DNA of 64,000 nt from assembly GCA_008330645.1 (NCBI GenBank), contig VLTN01000014.1, positions 434,001 to 498,000 on the forward strand, written 5' to 3'. Source of the stretch: Cafeteria roenbergensis (Eukaryota; Sar; Bigyra; Bicosoecida; Cafeteriaceae). The notes under the pieces were generated by a model. That model did no database searches and was not told the DNA's origin. It saw only the letters and a program-made list of their open reading frames with translations. Below, one piece after another: positions 20,288-30,200 of this stretch. The translations under genes and the position numbers were made by a program. Each line of letters starts with the position of its first letter. Positions within the stretch are counted from its first letter, which is position 1.

Positions 20288-22232
20288 GGCGGCGGAGAGC
20301 AAGAGCCCGGCCAGCCAGGTGACCGCATCGCCCAGCGAGGGCGGGGCCGAGAGGGCCTCCGCCACGGCGGCCGCCAGGGTCGCGCGCGATGCGTTCGACG
20401 GCTCCGGGGACGTGTCCCGCCTTGTGGCTGAGTCGGCGAAACTCCGCGCCGCCAAGGATTGGCTTGCCTCCGAGCGACGCGGCGCCGAGGCCGAGCGACG
20501 CCGCCTCGAGTCCCGCCGGGCGGAGTGGAAGCAGCGGGCGCGGGCTGTGCTTGCCAGCGGGGACGGTCGCGGCGACGACGGAGGGGCCTCCAGGGCGGAG
20601 CGGGCGCTGCTGCGTGAGGCCAAGGAGTCGCTCGACCGCCGGACGAAGGAGGCGAACAGGAGAGTGTCGCTCATCCACGAAGTGCGCGACTGGATCAAGG
20701 AACACGAAGCCCTGGTGGCCGCCCTGCGAGACGCGGTCACTGGCGAGAGCTCTGCCGGGACGAGCGGCGGAGCGGGGCTGGAGGCGTCGCTCCTGTCACT
20801 CGCAGAGCTCACGCCCGCCCAGCCGCGCCTCCGCGGCAGAGGAGCCAGCGGCGGCGCAGTCGCGGCGCGGCGACTGGAGGAGCACACGCGCGCGTTGGTC
20901 GAGCGGCACACTCCCGCGCGGCCGAGGGCGACGAGGGGCCGCGCAGGGCGGGAGGGATCTCCCGGGGGGGACGGCGTGCCGGCTCGGGGCGACGGCGGCT
21001 CCGGTGCCGCAGCCGCCATCGCGGCTCTGCTGCCTCTGCTGACCGATCCCTCCCGCGCTCCCTCGGCTCTGCCTGCGCACATGAGCGACTCAGGATCTGC
21101 GGCTCTGCTTGAGACGGCTCTGTCGTCGGCGACGAGCTCGGATGGGTGGTACGGCAGCGGCGGCAGCGGCAGTGGCGGCGGGGCGCGCGGGCAGCGGCGG
21201 CAGCATCGAGATGCGAGCCGGAGGCGGCGCAGGCACCACGGCGCGGGGCGAGGAGGGTCCGACCCTCGGTACGCCGAGCAGCGCGCGGCTGAGTCGCACC
21301 GGCAGCAGGAGTGGGGGGAGCCGGCATGGGGCCCAGGCGGCTGGGGCGGCGGGCCGATGCCGCCGGGGGCAGCACCAGGGCAGGCCAGGCCAGCGGTGCC
21401 TCCTCCCGCTCTGCCGCCCCACGCGCAGCCCCAGCAGGCCGGGGGGGGCTGGCAGTGGGTTCCCGCGCCTGTGGCGCCCGGCCTGTACCAGCAGCAGCAG
21501 CAGCAGCAGCAGCTGCCGCCGCCGCCGCACATGGCGCCGCAGATGCAGCCGCCGCTACCGCACGCCCCTCCAGCGGTGGCGCCGAGTGCGAGGGGGTACT
21601 GGGACGACGTGGCCCCTCGAGAGGCACCCCGGGGGACCACGGGCACGGCAGCGGCGCGCGCGCGGCCGCGGCCGGCGGGCGGCGGTGCGGCGGGGGGTGC
21701 AGGGCGGGTGCCGGTTGCGCTGGAGGCCTGGGCGCAGCGGCGCCGCATCCTGGCCGACATCACGAGCCAGCGCGCGCGCGCGGCACGCGCTCTTTGCAGC
21801 TGGGCGGTGGAAGCTGGGGGAGGCGCCAAGGCCGACCGCCCAGCACGGCGGGCTGGGGCCGCGCCAGACTCCAAGGCGGTCCTGGAGAGAGCGGCAAGGC
21901 TTCGGTTCAGGGCAGAGGCTACCGCGGCGCAAGTGTCAGAGGCGGCGGCCGCTGGCGCTGCTGCCGCAAATGCGGCGGAAGGCCGAGGCGTCAGTGAGAT
22001 GCTGCTTCGCTTGCGGCTCGACCAGCAGCGGGACGGCAAGCAGCGCCCCTCCACCCCTCCCCGCCGGGCTCGACAGCGGGACGTGGCGCCGGCGGCCAGC
22101 GAGTCGCTCTCCGACAGCGTGCTGCGCTATGGGGCGGCCAGCAGCGGTGGCGCCCGCAGGGACAACGGAATCGAGGATCTGGCAGCAGCGCTGTTCGGCC
22201 CCGCTTCGGCCCACCGGGCCGGACTTGCGTGA
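16162..22232 (+). CDS. CEP164: CEP164-like distal appendage protein with N-terminal WW domain
   Basis: CEP164 sits on the distal appendages of the mother centriole and is needed for ciliary membrane docking and TTBK2 recruitment in animals. Four exons (16162-16335, 16564-16622, 16744-16789, 16953-22232) encode 1,852 residues; the human protein has 1,460. The N-terminus matches CEP164 through the leader (LEEELDPSYEPSDEEI, ELMWIAREGLK) into the WW domain (about 59-90: APLPDSWKPC, then YYFNFKSGESQWEHPCD), split over exons 2 and 3. Then come a Ser/Gly-rich segment with a GGRGS repeat and acidic tract, a long Ala/Glu coiled coil (about 447-1066), and a shorter one (about 1243-1340). A Gln/Pro-rich region and a helical C-terminus (EAWAQRRRILADITSQ) end the protein. 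The N-terminus identifies it; the rest is low complexity. Confidence 0.88.
17677..17748 (+). repeat. 15-bp coding minisatellite (GGRGS) in CEP164
   Basis: About four and a half copies of a 15 bp unit (ggcaggggcagcggc) encode a Gly-Gly-Arg-Gly-Ser repeat. It lies just before a run of Asp and Glu codons (about 17755-17815). The copies look identical, which suggests recent expansion or strong homogenisation. Confidence 0.85.
20242..20286 (+). repeat. (CTG)15 trinucleotide tract in CEP164, read as poly-Ala
   Basis: Fifteen uninterrupted CTG units are read in the GCT frame and give a poly-Ala run between the main coiled coil and the second one. A pure triplet run of this length is expected to be length-variable between strains. 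Confidence 0.9.
21489..21512 (+). repeat. (CAG)8 tract in CEP164, read as poly-Gln
   Basis: Eight pure CAG codons give Q8 between YQ-type and Pro-rich sequence. With the upstream CTG tract, this is the second pure triplet run in the same exon. Confidence 0.9.
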
Positions 22233-23260
22233 GCTCGTGGAGTCCGGAGCGAGGGACGAGCCATGCCTTCCAGCGGGCGAGTCGGCTCGCTCTCTTCGTC
22301 GTTTGGTTTGCTGCGTGGAACGGAGAGGTCGAGGCGCCGCAATGACAGCCTTCGGTCCGTTGGCTGCAGCCCGCTGGCACCACCGGCAGCACTGCCGCCA
22401 TATGCTCGCGCACTTGTGAGGGGGATGTGAAACGCCTGGTCGCGGTGCTGCCACTCGCTTGCACGCGCGCCGGCGGGCTGCGCCTGAGGCCAGAGACGAA
22501 CGGCGGCTTTCGGGCCTGCAACTTGAGCCGACACAGCACAAACCTCGCACGATTGCGCGCAAGTCGAAGTTCGGGCGGCCGCTGCCAGCGTGCCATCTCG
22601 CCACGCTGCAGCGTAGCATAGCACAGCGCAGCGCAGCCACAACGTCCGGCTTTGAACCCGCCGCGCGACAGGCGGCAGGGGTGGCGCAACCGAGACAGGG
22701 CGCGTCCGGTCCGGACCGGGGGCGTGCAACCAGCGATTCGGCTCCGAGCCCGAGCCGACGGCTGACACTCTGAAGGCGACTTGGGCTCCGTCCCCAACGG
22801 GCGCGAGTAGCCCCGCCCAGGGGCAGCGAGGCGAGCGCCGGCTCGTGCGGCGGCCCTTCCGCCGCTGGCGGTCGAACCCGTTGCGGCCGGCGATGCCTCG
22901 CCAGCGTGACGTCGGGGCTGAATCGCTTCACGACCCGCGAGTCCGTCTGGCGCAGGCCGGCGCTTGCGGGCCTGCTCCGCGCTACCCGGCCCGCAGCTGC
23001 CCAACCGGGAGAATCTCCACGCGCGGTCGCTGTACGATGCTCACTCGGCCCGCATGACGGCTGTAGCGGCCTTGGCAAACGCGGCACGCCGTCGCGCACC
23101 AGGACAGAGCGGCGAGGCCTCAAACTGGCTCGCCATACCACGCTCCGATCACTCCGCGTCTCTGCGAGCAGCAGCGCCACCGCCCAAGGACGGTCCCCAG
23201 GCCACCTCACACGCGTATCTGGCAGGGGCGCCAGGGTGTGGTTGCCCCTCTCGACGCGGA
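22233..23260. other. 1.0 kb intergenic region downstream of CEP164
   Basis: This is the longest gap in the window. I looked for exons, tRNAs and small RNAs on both strands and found none I can support. A T-loop-like string on the minus strand near 22870 lacks a pairing stem. The region should contain the CEP164 3' UTR and the promoter of the next gene. Short GCATAGCACAGCGCAG-like direct repetition is visible near 22610-22635. Confidence 0.35.
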
Positions 23261-24968
23261 ATGGCAGCGACCATCGGCGCGCTCGTGCCGGATCTGACGG
23301 TTCAGCTCCTCGGCGCGGCCAAGTCGGGGCTGCACGAGGTGCGACGAGGCGCCCGGTGCTGTGTGATGCACCCTCGCGCTGGTGCCCGAGTGGGGCCGGG
23401 TCCCGTGTCTCGGCGTCCGAGGAAAGCGCGAGAGCACGTCAGGCGAGCCAGTGTCAACTGTTCTCCAGCTCGCGCCCCCCGCTCTTCCCCGCCCGCAGCT
23501 GCTCGAGGAAGTGGCCCCGTTCACCGTGATTCTGTGAGCGCTCTGGGCAGCATCGCGCGCCCGCCGCACGGGTCCGGCAGCCGGAGGCATTGCAAAGCTT
23601 CACTTGAGCTCCCGCCGCGTGGTTCGCGCTGCGCTGCTTCCGCAGATTGTACTCTGGGCCGTCGACGGACTGCATGGTTCTTGAGCTCACCGAGGTGAGG
23701 CCCGACACGGCGCCTGGCCGAGCTCGCACCCGCTTGAGGAGGAGCCCGGCGGCTTGCGGTGCCTTGTTTGGTGCCTTCCGTGCGACTCGCCACGCGAACG
23801 CTGCCGCTTCTGCCCGGTCCTCTCCCCCCCCCCGCTCCTGACCCCGCTGCAGGCTGCCAAGCTGCGCAACAAGAGGGGCGCGTCCTCCGCACGCGTCTCA
23901 GACGCCGAGGCCGCCCATCGCCTCATTGACGGCGTGTGCGACCCAGACGCTGTGCTTGGGTTTACAGTCCTGTTCCGGGAGTCAGCTGCCCCGCCCGTGA
24001 GCAGCCCCGCGCTTGCCGCCGCGCAGGCCGCTGGAATCCCCATCGTCGTGGACGATGTGCTGTTTGACCTGCTCCGCGGTCCGCCGGCGGGAGCGCACGC
24101 CTTCTCCCTGGTCGACAGCGCGCGCAAGATGGTGCGCACAGCCGCAACTTTGCCCGACTGCGTGGCCTTTGGGCTGGACGACATCCGGCGCTCCACGGCC
24201 GGCCTTTGCGTCCAATCGGCCTTCCCCATGCTCACGGTCCCCGCCAACTGGAAGCCGCCCTCGGGCGTGCCGCCGCCCAGCAAGGCGTCGGCCGACCGCT
24301 CGTGGCCGGGCCTCGCATCGCTCGCTGCCTGGTGGAAGCGCAAGCCCCGCGTGGAAGCCACCTACTTGGCCCCGGTCGCACAGGAACGGTCGTCGGGCGG
24401 CAGCTCCGCCGAGTCCGGCGTCGCGATGGAGGTTGCCGGGTCGGAGCGCTCCCCCGCTGAGTCCTCGCGAGCCTCCGCGGCCCCGGGCGGGGAGTGCGCC
24501 TGTTCCGTGCCCGTCACCGCCTCAACGCCGTACCTGGCGCGGTGGGTGCCGGAGGACACTGCCCAGCGGTGGTTCCCCGGCGCCCTGCCTGCATGCATGC
24601 CCTCTCATAAGGTCTACATGCGGCCGGTTGACGTGCCGTGGCACAACCGCGCCCGCCTGGTCGAGCTCTCGACCGAAATGCAGACAACAATTTCCCGCCT
24701 GCTCGCAGCCGGCAGCCGCGCCGGCCGCACGCGCAAGAGCCGCGTCCTCGAGTCCCTCGGCATCGGCAGAGCCGGGGGCATCAGCAGCGGGGAGGACACC
24801 GGGGCGGACGGCGAGGGAGAGGCCGGGGCTGCGTCGCAGGCGTCCTCCCTGGCCTCCCCCTGGGCCTCGAAGGACGGCGGCGCGGCCGCTGGCCCCGCAG
24901 CTGCCGCGGCGGCCCTTGCGCCAACGGTCGAGGCGGCTTCTGAGCGCGCCTCGGAGGGCTACTGCTGA
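23261..24968 (+). CDS. unrecognised protein, four exons
   Basis: I do not recognise this protein. Exons 23261-23338, 23499-23533, 23646-23694 and 23853-24968 join in frame with GT-AG borders to give 425 residues; the two internal exons are only 35 and 49 bp. The N-terminal half has alternating hydrophobic segments (ALVPDLTVQLLGAAKSG, APFTVILLYSGPS, GIPIVVDDVLFDLL) that look like a compact alpha/beta domain. A conserved-looking patch near the C-terminus contains YLARWVPEDTAQRWFPGALP and PVDVPWHNRARLVEL. The last 80 residues are Ser/Ala/Gly-rich. No signal peptide or membrane helix is evident. The smooth joining of tiny exons supports a real gene. It converges on NDUFAF6. Confidence 0.7.
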
Positions 24969-25615
24969 CCCAGGCCGCCCGGGCCGCCGCCCTGCCCGCC
25001 GCCCGCTCAGGCCTTGCGGCTTCCCCGCCGTGCGGGCACGTGTGTGTGCGCAAGCGAGAGAGCGAGAGAGAGAGCGCGAGAGAGAGAACGCGTGCCTTCG
25101 AGGGGAGGTGTGTGCGGGTGCGTGGGTAGGGAGGGGTCGCTTGCCGCGCTCTCCGGCCAGCTGCAGCTGCGGCGCTGGACTCGGGCCGGCCCGGGGCGAG
25201 CCGGCTGGCGAGCCCTGCCGCTGGGGCCCTCGTTGCGAGCGCAGCAGTGCTGGGGGGGGGGGGGCGTCCCCTGTGGCTCCGAAGGGCTTGCGCTGCTTGC
25301 GCTTGTGCGAGCTGTGATCAGCTAGAGCCCGCTCAGTGAATTCCAATATATGCACGATTCGGACACACGCCCCGGGCACGCGAGGCTTGCCTTCACACCA
25401 GCGCGTCGCGCCGCACGCGCCTCTGGTATCGCCTATGCGAGCCAACCTCAGCCCGTCCCCCCATTGGCCCCCCCCATCCTCCGATCGCGCGCTTGTCCTC
25501 ACCGCTGGCTTCCAGGCAGCCGCCCCGACGCCATCCAGCTGCCCCCTGGCATCTACACCCTCGCCGTGTCGCGTCGCTCGGCGGGCACCGCGTCGCTCGG
25601 CGGGCACCGCGTCGC
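24969..25615. other. convergent 3' intergenic region with GA-rich and G13 tracts
   Basis: A 647 bp gap between convergent stop codons. It contains a GA-rich microsatellite (about 25048-25090), a run of 13 G (25252-25264), and an AT-rich patch (CCAATATATG, about 25341-25350). Direct repeats run up to the NDUFAF6 stop. No gene or RNA is recognisable. Confidence 0.45.
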
Positions 25616-25617
25616 TC
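25570..25617 (+). repeat. 19-bp direct repeat ending at the NDUFAF6 stop codon
   Basis: About two and a half copies of a 19 bp unit (cgcgtcgctcggcgggcac) lie just downstream, in the gene sense, of NDUFAF6. The last copy runs into the stop codon and diverges there. This looks like a small tandem duplication of the 3' UTR. Confidence 0.75.
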
Positions 25618-26980
25618 AGTAGGTGCCCCGCGCCCAGTGCCAGTAGAGGCGCGCCATGACGGCCAGCTGGTTGCGCGGCGCCATGTCCGGGCTGCAGGGG
25701 TCAAACCCGATGGCCTCGAAGTGCTTAAGCCAGGCGCGCGCCGGCACCGCCGTCAGGAGCGCCGCCGCAGCCGTCTTTGGCACCTGCCCGGCCAGCGCCT
25801 CGGCGGCCTGCAGGTTGTCGTGCGCGGCCACGGCCACGTCGTAGGCGCAAGCCACGACCCGCTCGTGCTGCCTCACGGCGTCGTCGTTGGCCCCGACCGT
25901 CCTGTTGCCGTGGGCTGGGTCGCCGCCCCGCTCCGTGGCCCCCAGCCGCTTTGCGTTGCTCTGGACGTCCCGCTCGCGCGCGACCAGCCGGAACACGCGA
26001 AGAAGGGCCGCCGGGGACAGGTCGTGTGCGTCGGTGACCTCAGTAGGCAGGTAGAGCTGCCCCATGCTCGCGTGAAGGCGCATGCCGCGCACGGTGTTGG
26101 CTAGCACCACCGACCGGGAGACGTAGCCAGCGGCCGCCTCGGCTGCGGCGTTGCCCCTCACGCCCAGCGTCTCCAGCGCGAGCAGGGCCAGCGATCCTTC
26201 CGTCGCGTCGGCGTACTCTTCCAGGTCCTCCAGCGTCTGCGGGCGGTAGGAGCCGCCACCGGCGGCGGCGTCGCCCCCCGAGTCCCCGACGCGCATAGCG
26301 GCGTCCTGAGCGCGGGCGTCGATGAGGCGGTGGAGGTATCGCTCTGTGAGGTCGAAGCGCGCCATGACCACGCTCAGCGGCACGGCCATCGGGTGAGGGT
26401 GGCCCCTGCCGGCGGCCGCCCTGGAGACGAGGTCGTGCCAGAATTGGAAGCGCATCGCGGCCGCGGCAGCGTTGCCGCGCGCCGAGTCCAGCACGCGGGA
26501 GACGTCGGAGTTCAGGCAGCGCAGCAGGTACATGGCCTCGGCCGCCTCCTGCGGCAGGAAGGACGCGGCGAGCGCGCCGTCCCTGTCGCGCTTGCGAGCC
26601 GTGTTGCGCCACAGCTCCGCGTCCACGGCCTCGCTGCCATCGTACCTGCGCTTCACGGCAGCCGCCTCCTCCGGGCTCATGCCCTCAGCGGCGGCGGCTT
26701 CCTCGAAGGAAGCATCGGAGTCGGTCGCGGCCGACGGCGGGCTAGCTCCCTCCCCCTGCCCCTCCAGCGCGGCCTGCTGCTGCGACCGAGCGTGACTGCC
26801 CTCCAGGTCAATCAGCGACTCGTCGAACACGCCGCGGCGGGGTGCGAACACGGCTCGCGGCGACACCGGCTGCTCGTCAGCGGGAGAGGAAGCCAGCCGC
26901 ACGGGCGCCGAGCGCCGCGAGGCGCCCAGCCACCCGAGTGCGGAGCGCCCGCTGCGAGCCAGGAGCGCTGCAGGCCGCAT
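25616..26980 (-). CDS. NDUFAF6: NDUFAF6-like mitochondrial complex I assembly factor (squalene/phytoene synthase fold)
   Basis: NDUFAF6 is a mitochondrial protein with a phytoene-synthase-like fold, needed for early assembly of respiratory complex I. The frame gives 454 residues from the ATG complementary to 26978-26980; the start MRPAALLARSGRSALG is Arg-rich, without acidic residues and suits a matrix-targeting peptide. The core matches NDUFAF6: YLLRCLNSDVSRVLDSA, MRFQFWHDLV, HPMAVPLSVVMARFDLTERYLHRLIDAR, LEDLEEYADATEGSLALLALE and LYLPTEV. The C-terminus WHWARGTY compares with SWRKTY in human. About 100 residues between presequence and domain are poorly conserved and acidic. The Asp-rich prenyl-diphosphate motifs of true synthases are not intact, as expected for NDUFAF6. 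No intron is visible. Confidence 0.87.
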   Translation of the reverse strand: MRPAALLARSGRSALGWLGASRRSAPVRLASSPADEQPVSPRAVFAPRRGVFDESLIDLEGSHARSQQQAALEGQGEGASPPSAATDSDASFEEAAAAEGMSPEEAAAVKRRYDGSEAVDAELWRNTARKRDRDGALAASFLPQEAAEAMYLLRCLNSDVSRVLDSARGNAAAAAMRFQFWHDLVSRAAAGRGHPHPMAVPLSVVMARFDLTERYLHRLIDARAQDAAMRVGDSGGDAAAGGGSYRPQTLEDLEEYADATEGSLALLALETLGVRGNAAAEAAAGYVSRSVVLANTVRGMRLHASMGQLYLPTEVTDAHDLSPAALLRVFRLVARERDVQSNAKRLGATERGGDPAHGNRTVGANDDAVRQHERVVACAYDVAVAAHDNLQAAEALAGQVPKTAAAALLTAVPARAWLKHFEAIGFDPCSPDMAPRNQLAVMARLYWHWARGTY

Positions 26981-27279
26981 CGCCTCCCCTGGCGGGTGTG
27001 CTGGTCGCCGTCGGCGGCGCGGCCGGATGACGTACGGCGCCGCAATTGCCGGCAGAGCCAGTTCGTCGCCCGTCGCTCCGGCTCGCGCGCTCAACCGTCG
27101 GGCTCTCGGCAGCCCCAGGGGGACACAAGCGCGGCGCTTTCAGGGACGCCATCGGCCCTGGGTGCCTTTGGCAAGCTTCCCGGCAGCCCTTCTCGGAAGA
27201 GCGCGCCCGTTGCAATTGCAGCGCAGCGGTTTGCGCCGATCGCACCTGTCGCAACCCGCCGCTCGCCCCACAACACGGC
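26981..27279. promoter_or_regulatory. divergent intergenic region between NDUFAF6 and the giant coiled-coil gene
   Basis: Nearly 300 bp between divergent start codons, inferred to hold both promoters and 5' UTRs. No repeat, RNA or clear core element is visible. Confidence 0.35.
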
Positions 27280-30200
27280 ATGGCCCTCTACACCGGCGGC
27301 GGCCTCGCCCAGGACATGGGGTACGGAGCGTACTACCCCCCCTCGGGCCGATCCACCGGCCACGGCGGATCCACCACGCCGGACGCAAGCATTGGTGAGG
27401 CTGCCGGGGCCATGATTGCTGCTGGCCGCCCTCCACCGACCGCAGTGCCGCCCGGGCGGCAGCGGAGCGCGGCCCCCGCCCCACGCGTACGTGCCTGGGG
27501 TGCCAGCCGCGACCCCGGGTCAGGCCGGGCCGCTCGCAGCCCGACTGGTCGCGGCGCGCGGGGCGCTGGCAGGCCGGGCGCAGGATGCAGCGGAGGGCGA
27601 TGAGGCGTGTCCAGCGGCTGCCGCTCTCGACTTTGCGGCAGTCGCGCAAACGCGGCCGCTGCCGTTGCCCCCCCCCCGCCCCCCTCCCCCTCTCGGCGCC
27701 GCGCGCGTGCCCCCGCCCCCGTGTCGGCTGGCCTGTGCGGTCTGGCATGCTCTCGTCGACACCGCTGCCCTGCCCGCGCGTGGCTGCGCCCTGGTTTCGG
27801 TTCCGCAGACGAGCACAACCGCGGCCGGAGCTCCCGCACGTTTGTGCCAGGCGACGGCGGAGCGCCCATGTCGGGGCCCGGCTCCAGGGCAAACGCCATG
27901 GGCCCTCCGGACCTCGCGGCACACGCCCAGAGCCTCATCGAAGGCGGGGCGCGCATTGACCTCGGCTCGATCCTTGGCATGCCCGTCGGCGCGCCGCAGT
28001 CGCAGCCAGGCCAGCCGCGACTGACCCCCGGCGAGCGCGCCAAGGCCCGGCAGCGCCTCCTGTCCCCGCACAAGGTGGCTTCAGACATGCGGCGGCAGCA
28101 GCGCGACACGGAGGTGGCCCGTCAGCGCGCCGAGACGGAGGCCAAGGAGCTGGCGGAGTGCACGCACGCGCCGCGAATCAGCAGCCGCTCCCGCGCCCTT
28201 GCCGAGCGCCGCCTCGCCCGCGAGGCTGCCATGGAAGGGACATACGGAGCCTCCCCTGCGCTGTCGGCGACGCCCGCCCCGGCCTCCCGGCCAGCGCAGA
28301 GGCTCGGCCATCAGAGCGCCGGACCCCGCGCAGCGTCCAGCCCCGCCCCGGGCGGCAGCGACGCCGGTCTTGGCGCCAGCGCGCGGTCTCGGGGACCCTC
28401 GCCCTCCCCGTCCGCCGGCGCCGGCGCCAGCTCGGGCCGCCCTGCCGTGGCCCCCTCCCCCTCCCCGCGCGGCTCGGCGCCTGGAGGGCGCTCCTCGTCT
28501 CCGGGCTACTCGCGCCAGTCCTCGCTCAGCCCCACAGCAGCCTCCCGCCTCAAGTCGCAGCCGGCTCTGCCGCAAGGCCGCTTCTTGCGCTCAGGCAAGG
28601 GCAAGGGCGGGGGAAACCTGCGCGGTTTCACGCCGCCACCGCCCGGGTCCCGTCGCTCCAGCTCCCCGCAGCCCCGCAGCGAGGCCGCGGAGGACGGTCG
28701 GCACCTGACTCCGTCCAAGTCCCGCCAGCACCGCGCCCACGGGCAGGCGGCAGTGGGGCCTGGCGGCGGCCGCGTCGCCCGCGGCACGTCGCCTTCGCCC
28801 TCGCCGGCCCGCGCCCGCACCCGGGACCGCGACCGCGCCCGCGGAGGGGGAGGGGGAGGAGGAGGGGGAGGGGGGGGAGTTGCTCCCTCTGCAGCCCCTA
28901 CGCCGACGTCGGCACGCAGACCCCCTCGCGCAGCGGGCGGGTACAGCAGGGCCTCACAGACGGCTGGAGCAGGCGCTGCGCCCGCCGGGCACGCTGCCAT
29001 CCACGCGCCCAGCCCCGCAAGCCACGCCGCCTCCGAGGCGCCGCCCCCGCCGCCCGCCATGCCCCCCCCGCCGGGAGCAACGCGCGTCCCGCCAGGCTTC
29101 CGCGCTGACGAGGAGGACGAGGAGGCAGTGCCGGACGAGGACGAGCTCCACATCGCCGGCCACGACCGCGCAAGCGACCGTGCTGACGCCGGGCACGCCG
29201 CTGCGGCGGCGTCTCACGGCCGGCCGCCAGCGGCCCTCGCCCTCAGCAGCGGCGCGGCATCCACCCCGCGCCCGGTGACGGCCGTCCCCCGGCCAGAGGC
29301 GCCGCCCCAGCCGGCATCGTCCTCGTCGTCGCCGCCCGAGGCATCGGCGCTCGCGTCCCGGGCTGGCGATCGCGGATCCGCCTCGGACGCCGCGGACGCC
29401 GCCGCACCAAGCCCCACCGCGGCCGCCCGTGCCGCCTCCGTCCAAGCCGCCGCCCTTGCCGCAAGGCAGGCCGCCCTCTCGGACCCCGTGGCGGCAGCAG
29501 CCGCCCTCTCGGGGCCCGCGCGCGAAACCGCGCTGGCCCTGCTGGGCGCCTCGCTGCAGGAGGCCCTGGACGAGGCAGCAGCGCGCAGGGAGCGCTACGC
29601 CGCCAGCGTGCACCGGGCATGGGAGGAGGCGCGGGCAGAGGCCGCGGGCATCCGGGCCAAGCTAAAGGCTCGCGTCAAGGAGGGGAAAATGAGCGACGCG
29701 GCGGCGGCGCAGGAGTTCTCCAGCCGGGAGGTGGCTCTCAGGCGGCGGGTCATGGCGCGCGAGCGCAGGGCAGCGGTCCTGGTTGCGAGGGCCGTCTGCG
29801 AGGCATACGAGGCGCAGAACCGCGCCCGAAGGGCCATCGGCGAGCCGCCGGCAGAGCTGCCCCACGATGCCGCGCAGGCGGCAGGGCCCGAGGCGGTCGC
29901 GGCGGTGGAGGCGGCGTCCTCGGCGCCCCCCCAGAGGGACGTTGCGGCGGCAATCGTCGCGGCCGTGCTGGATGCGGGGCTTGGGAACGCTGGGTCCGGG
30001 AACGCTGGCGCCTTGGCGGCTGGCGAGCGGCCCAGCGGCCGAGCGTCGGAGGCGGAGGCGGGGGCGGGGGCGAAGGCGACGCGCGGTGCTGCTGCTGGGT
30101 CTGCGGCGCCGCGCCCCCGCCCCACTGACAGCTCTGGCGAGTCGGCCGCAGCGACGGCACACGACAAGCCTTCCGGCACTGCCACTGGCGCCGCGTCAGA

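Noticed and set aside
17123-22054. A 1,643-codon open frame antisense to CEP164
   Set aside because: Its translation is Ala/Ser/Arg low complexity that mirrors the GCC/GAG-rich sense codons. The sense frame has the WW domain, so this is a shadow caused by extreme GC content.
22855-22900. tRNA-like T-loop on the minus strand (GGTTCGA)
   Set aside because: Flanking bases do not form a T-stem and no acceptor or anticodon arms can be drawn.
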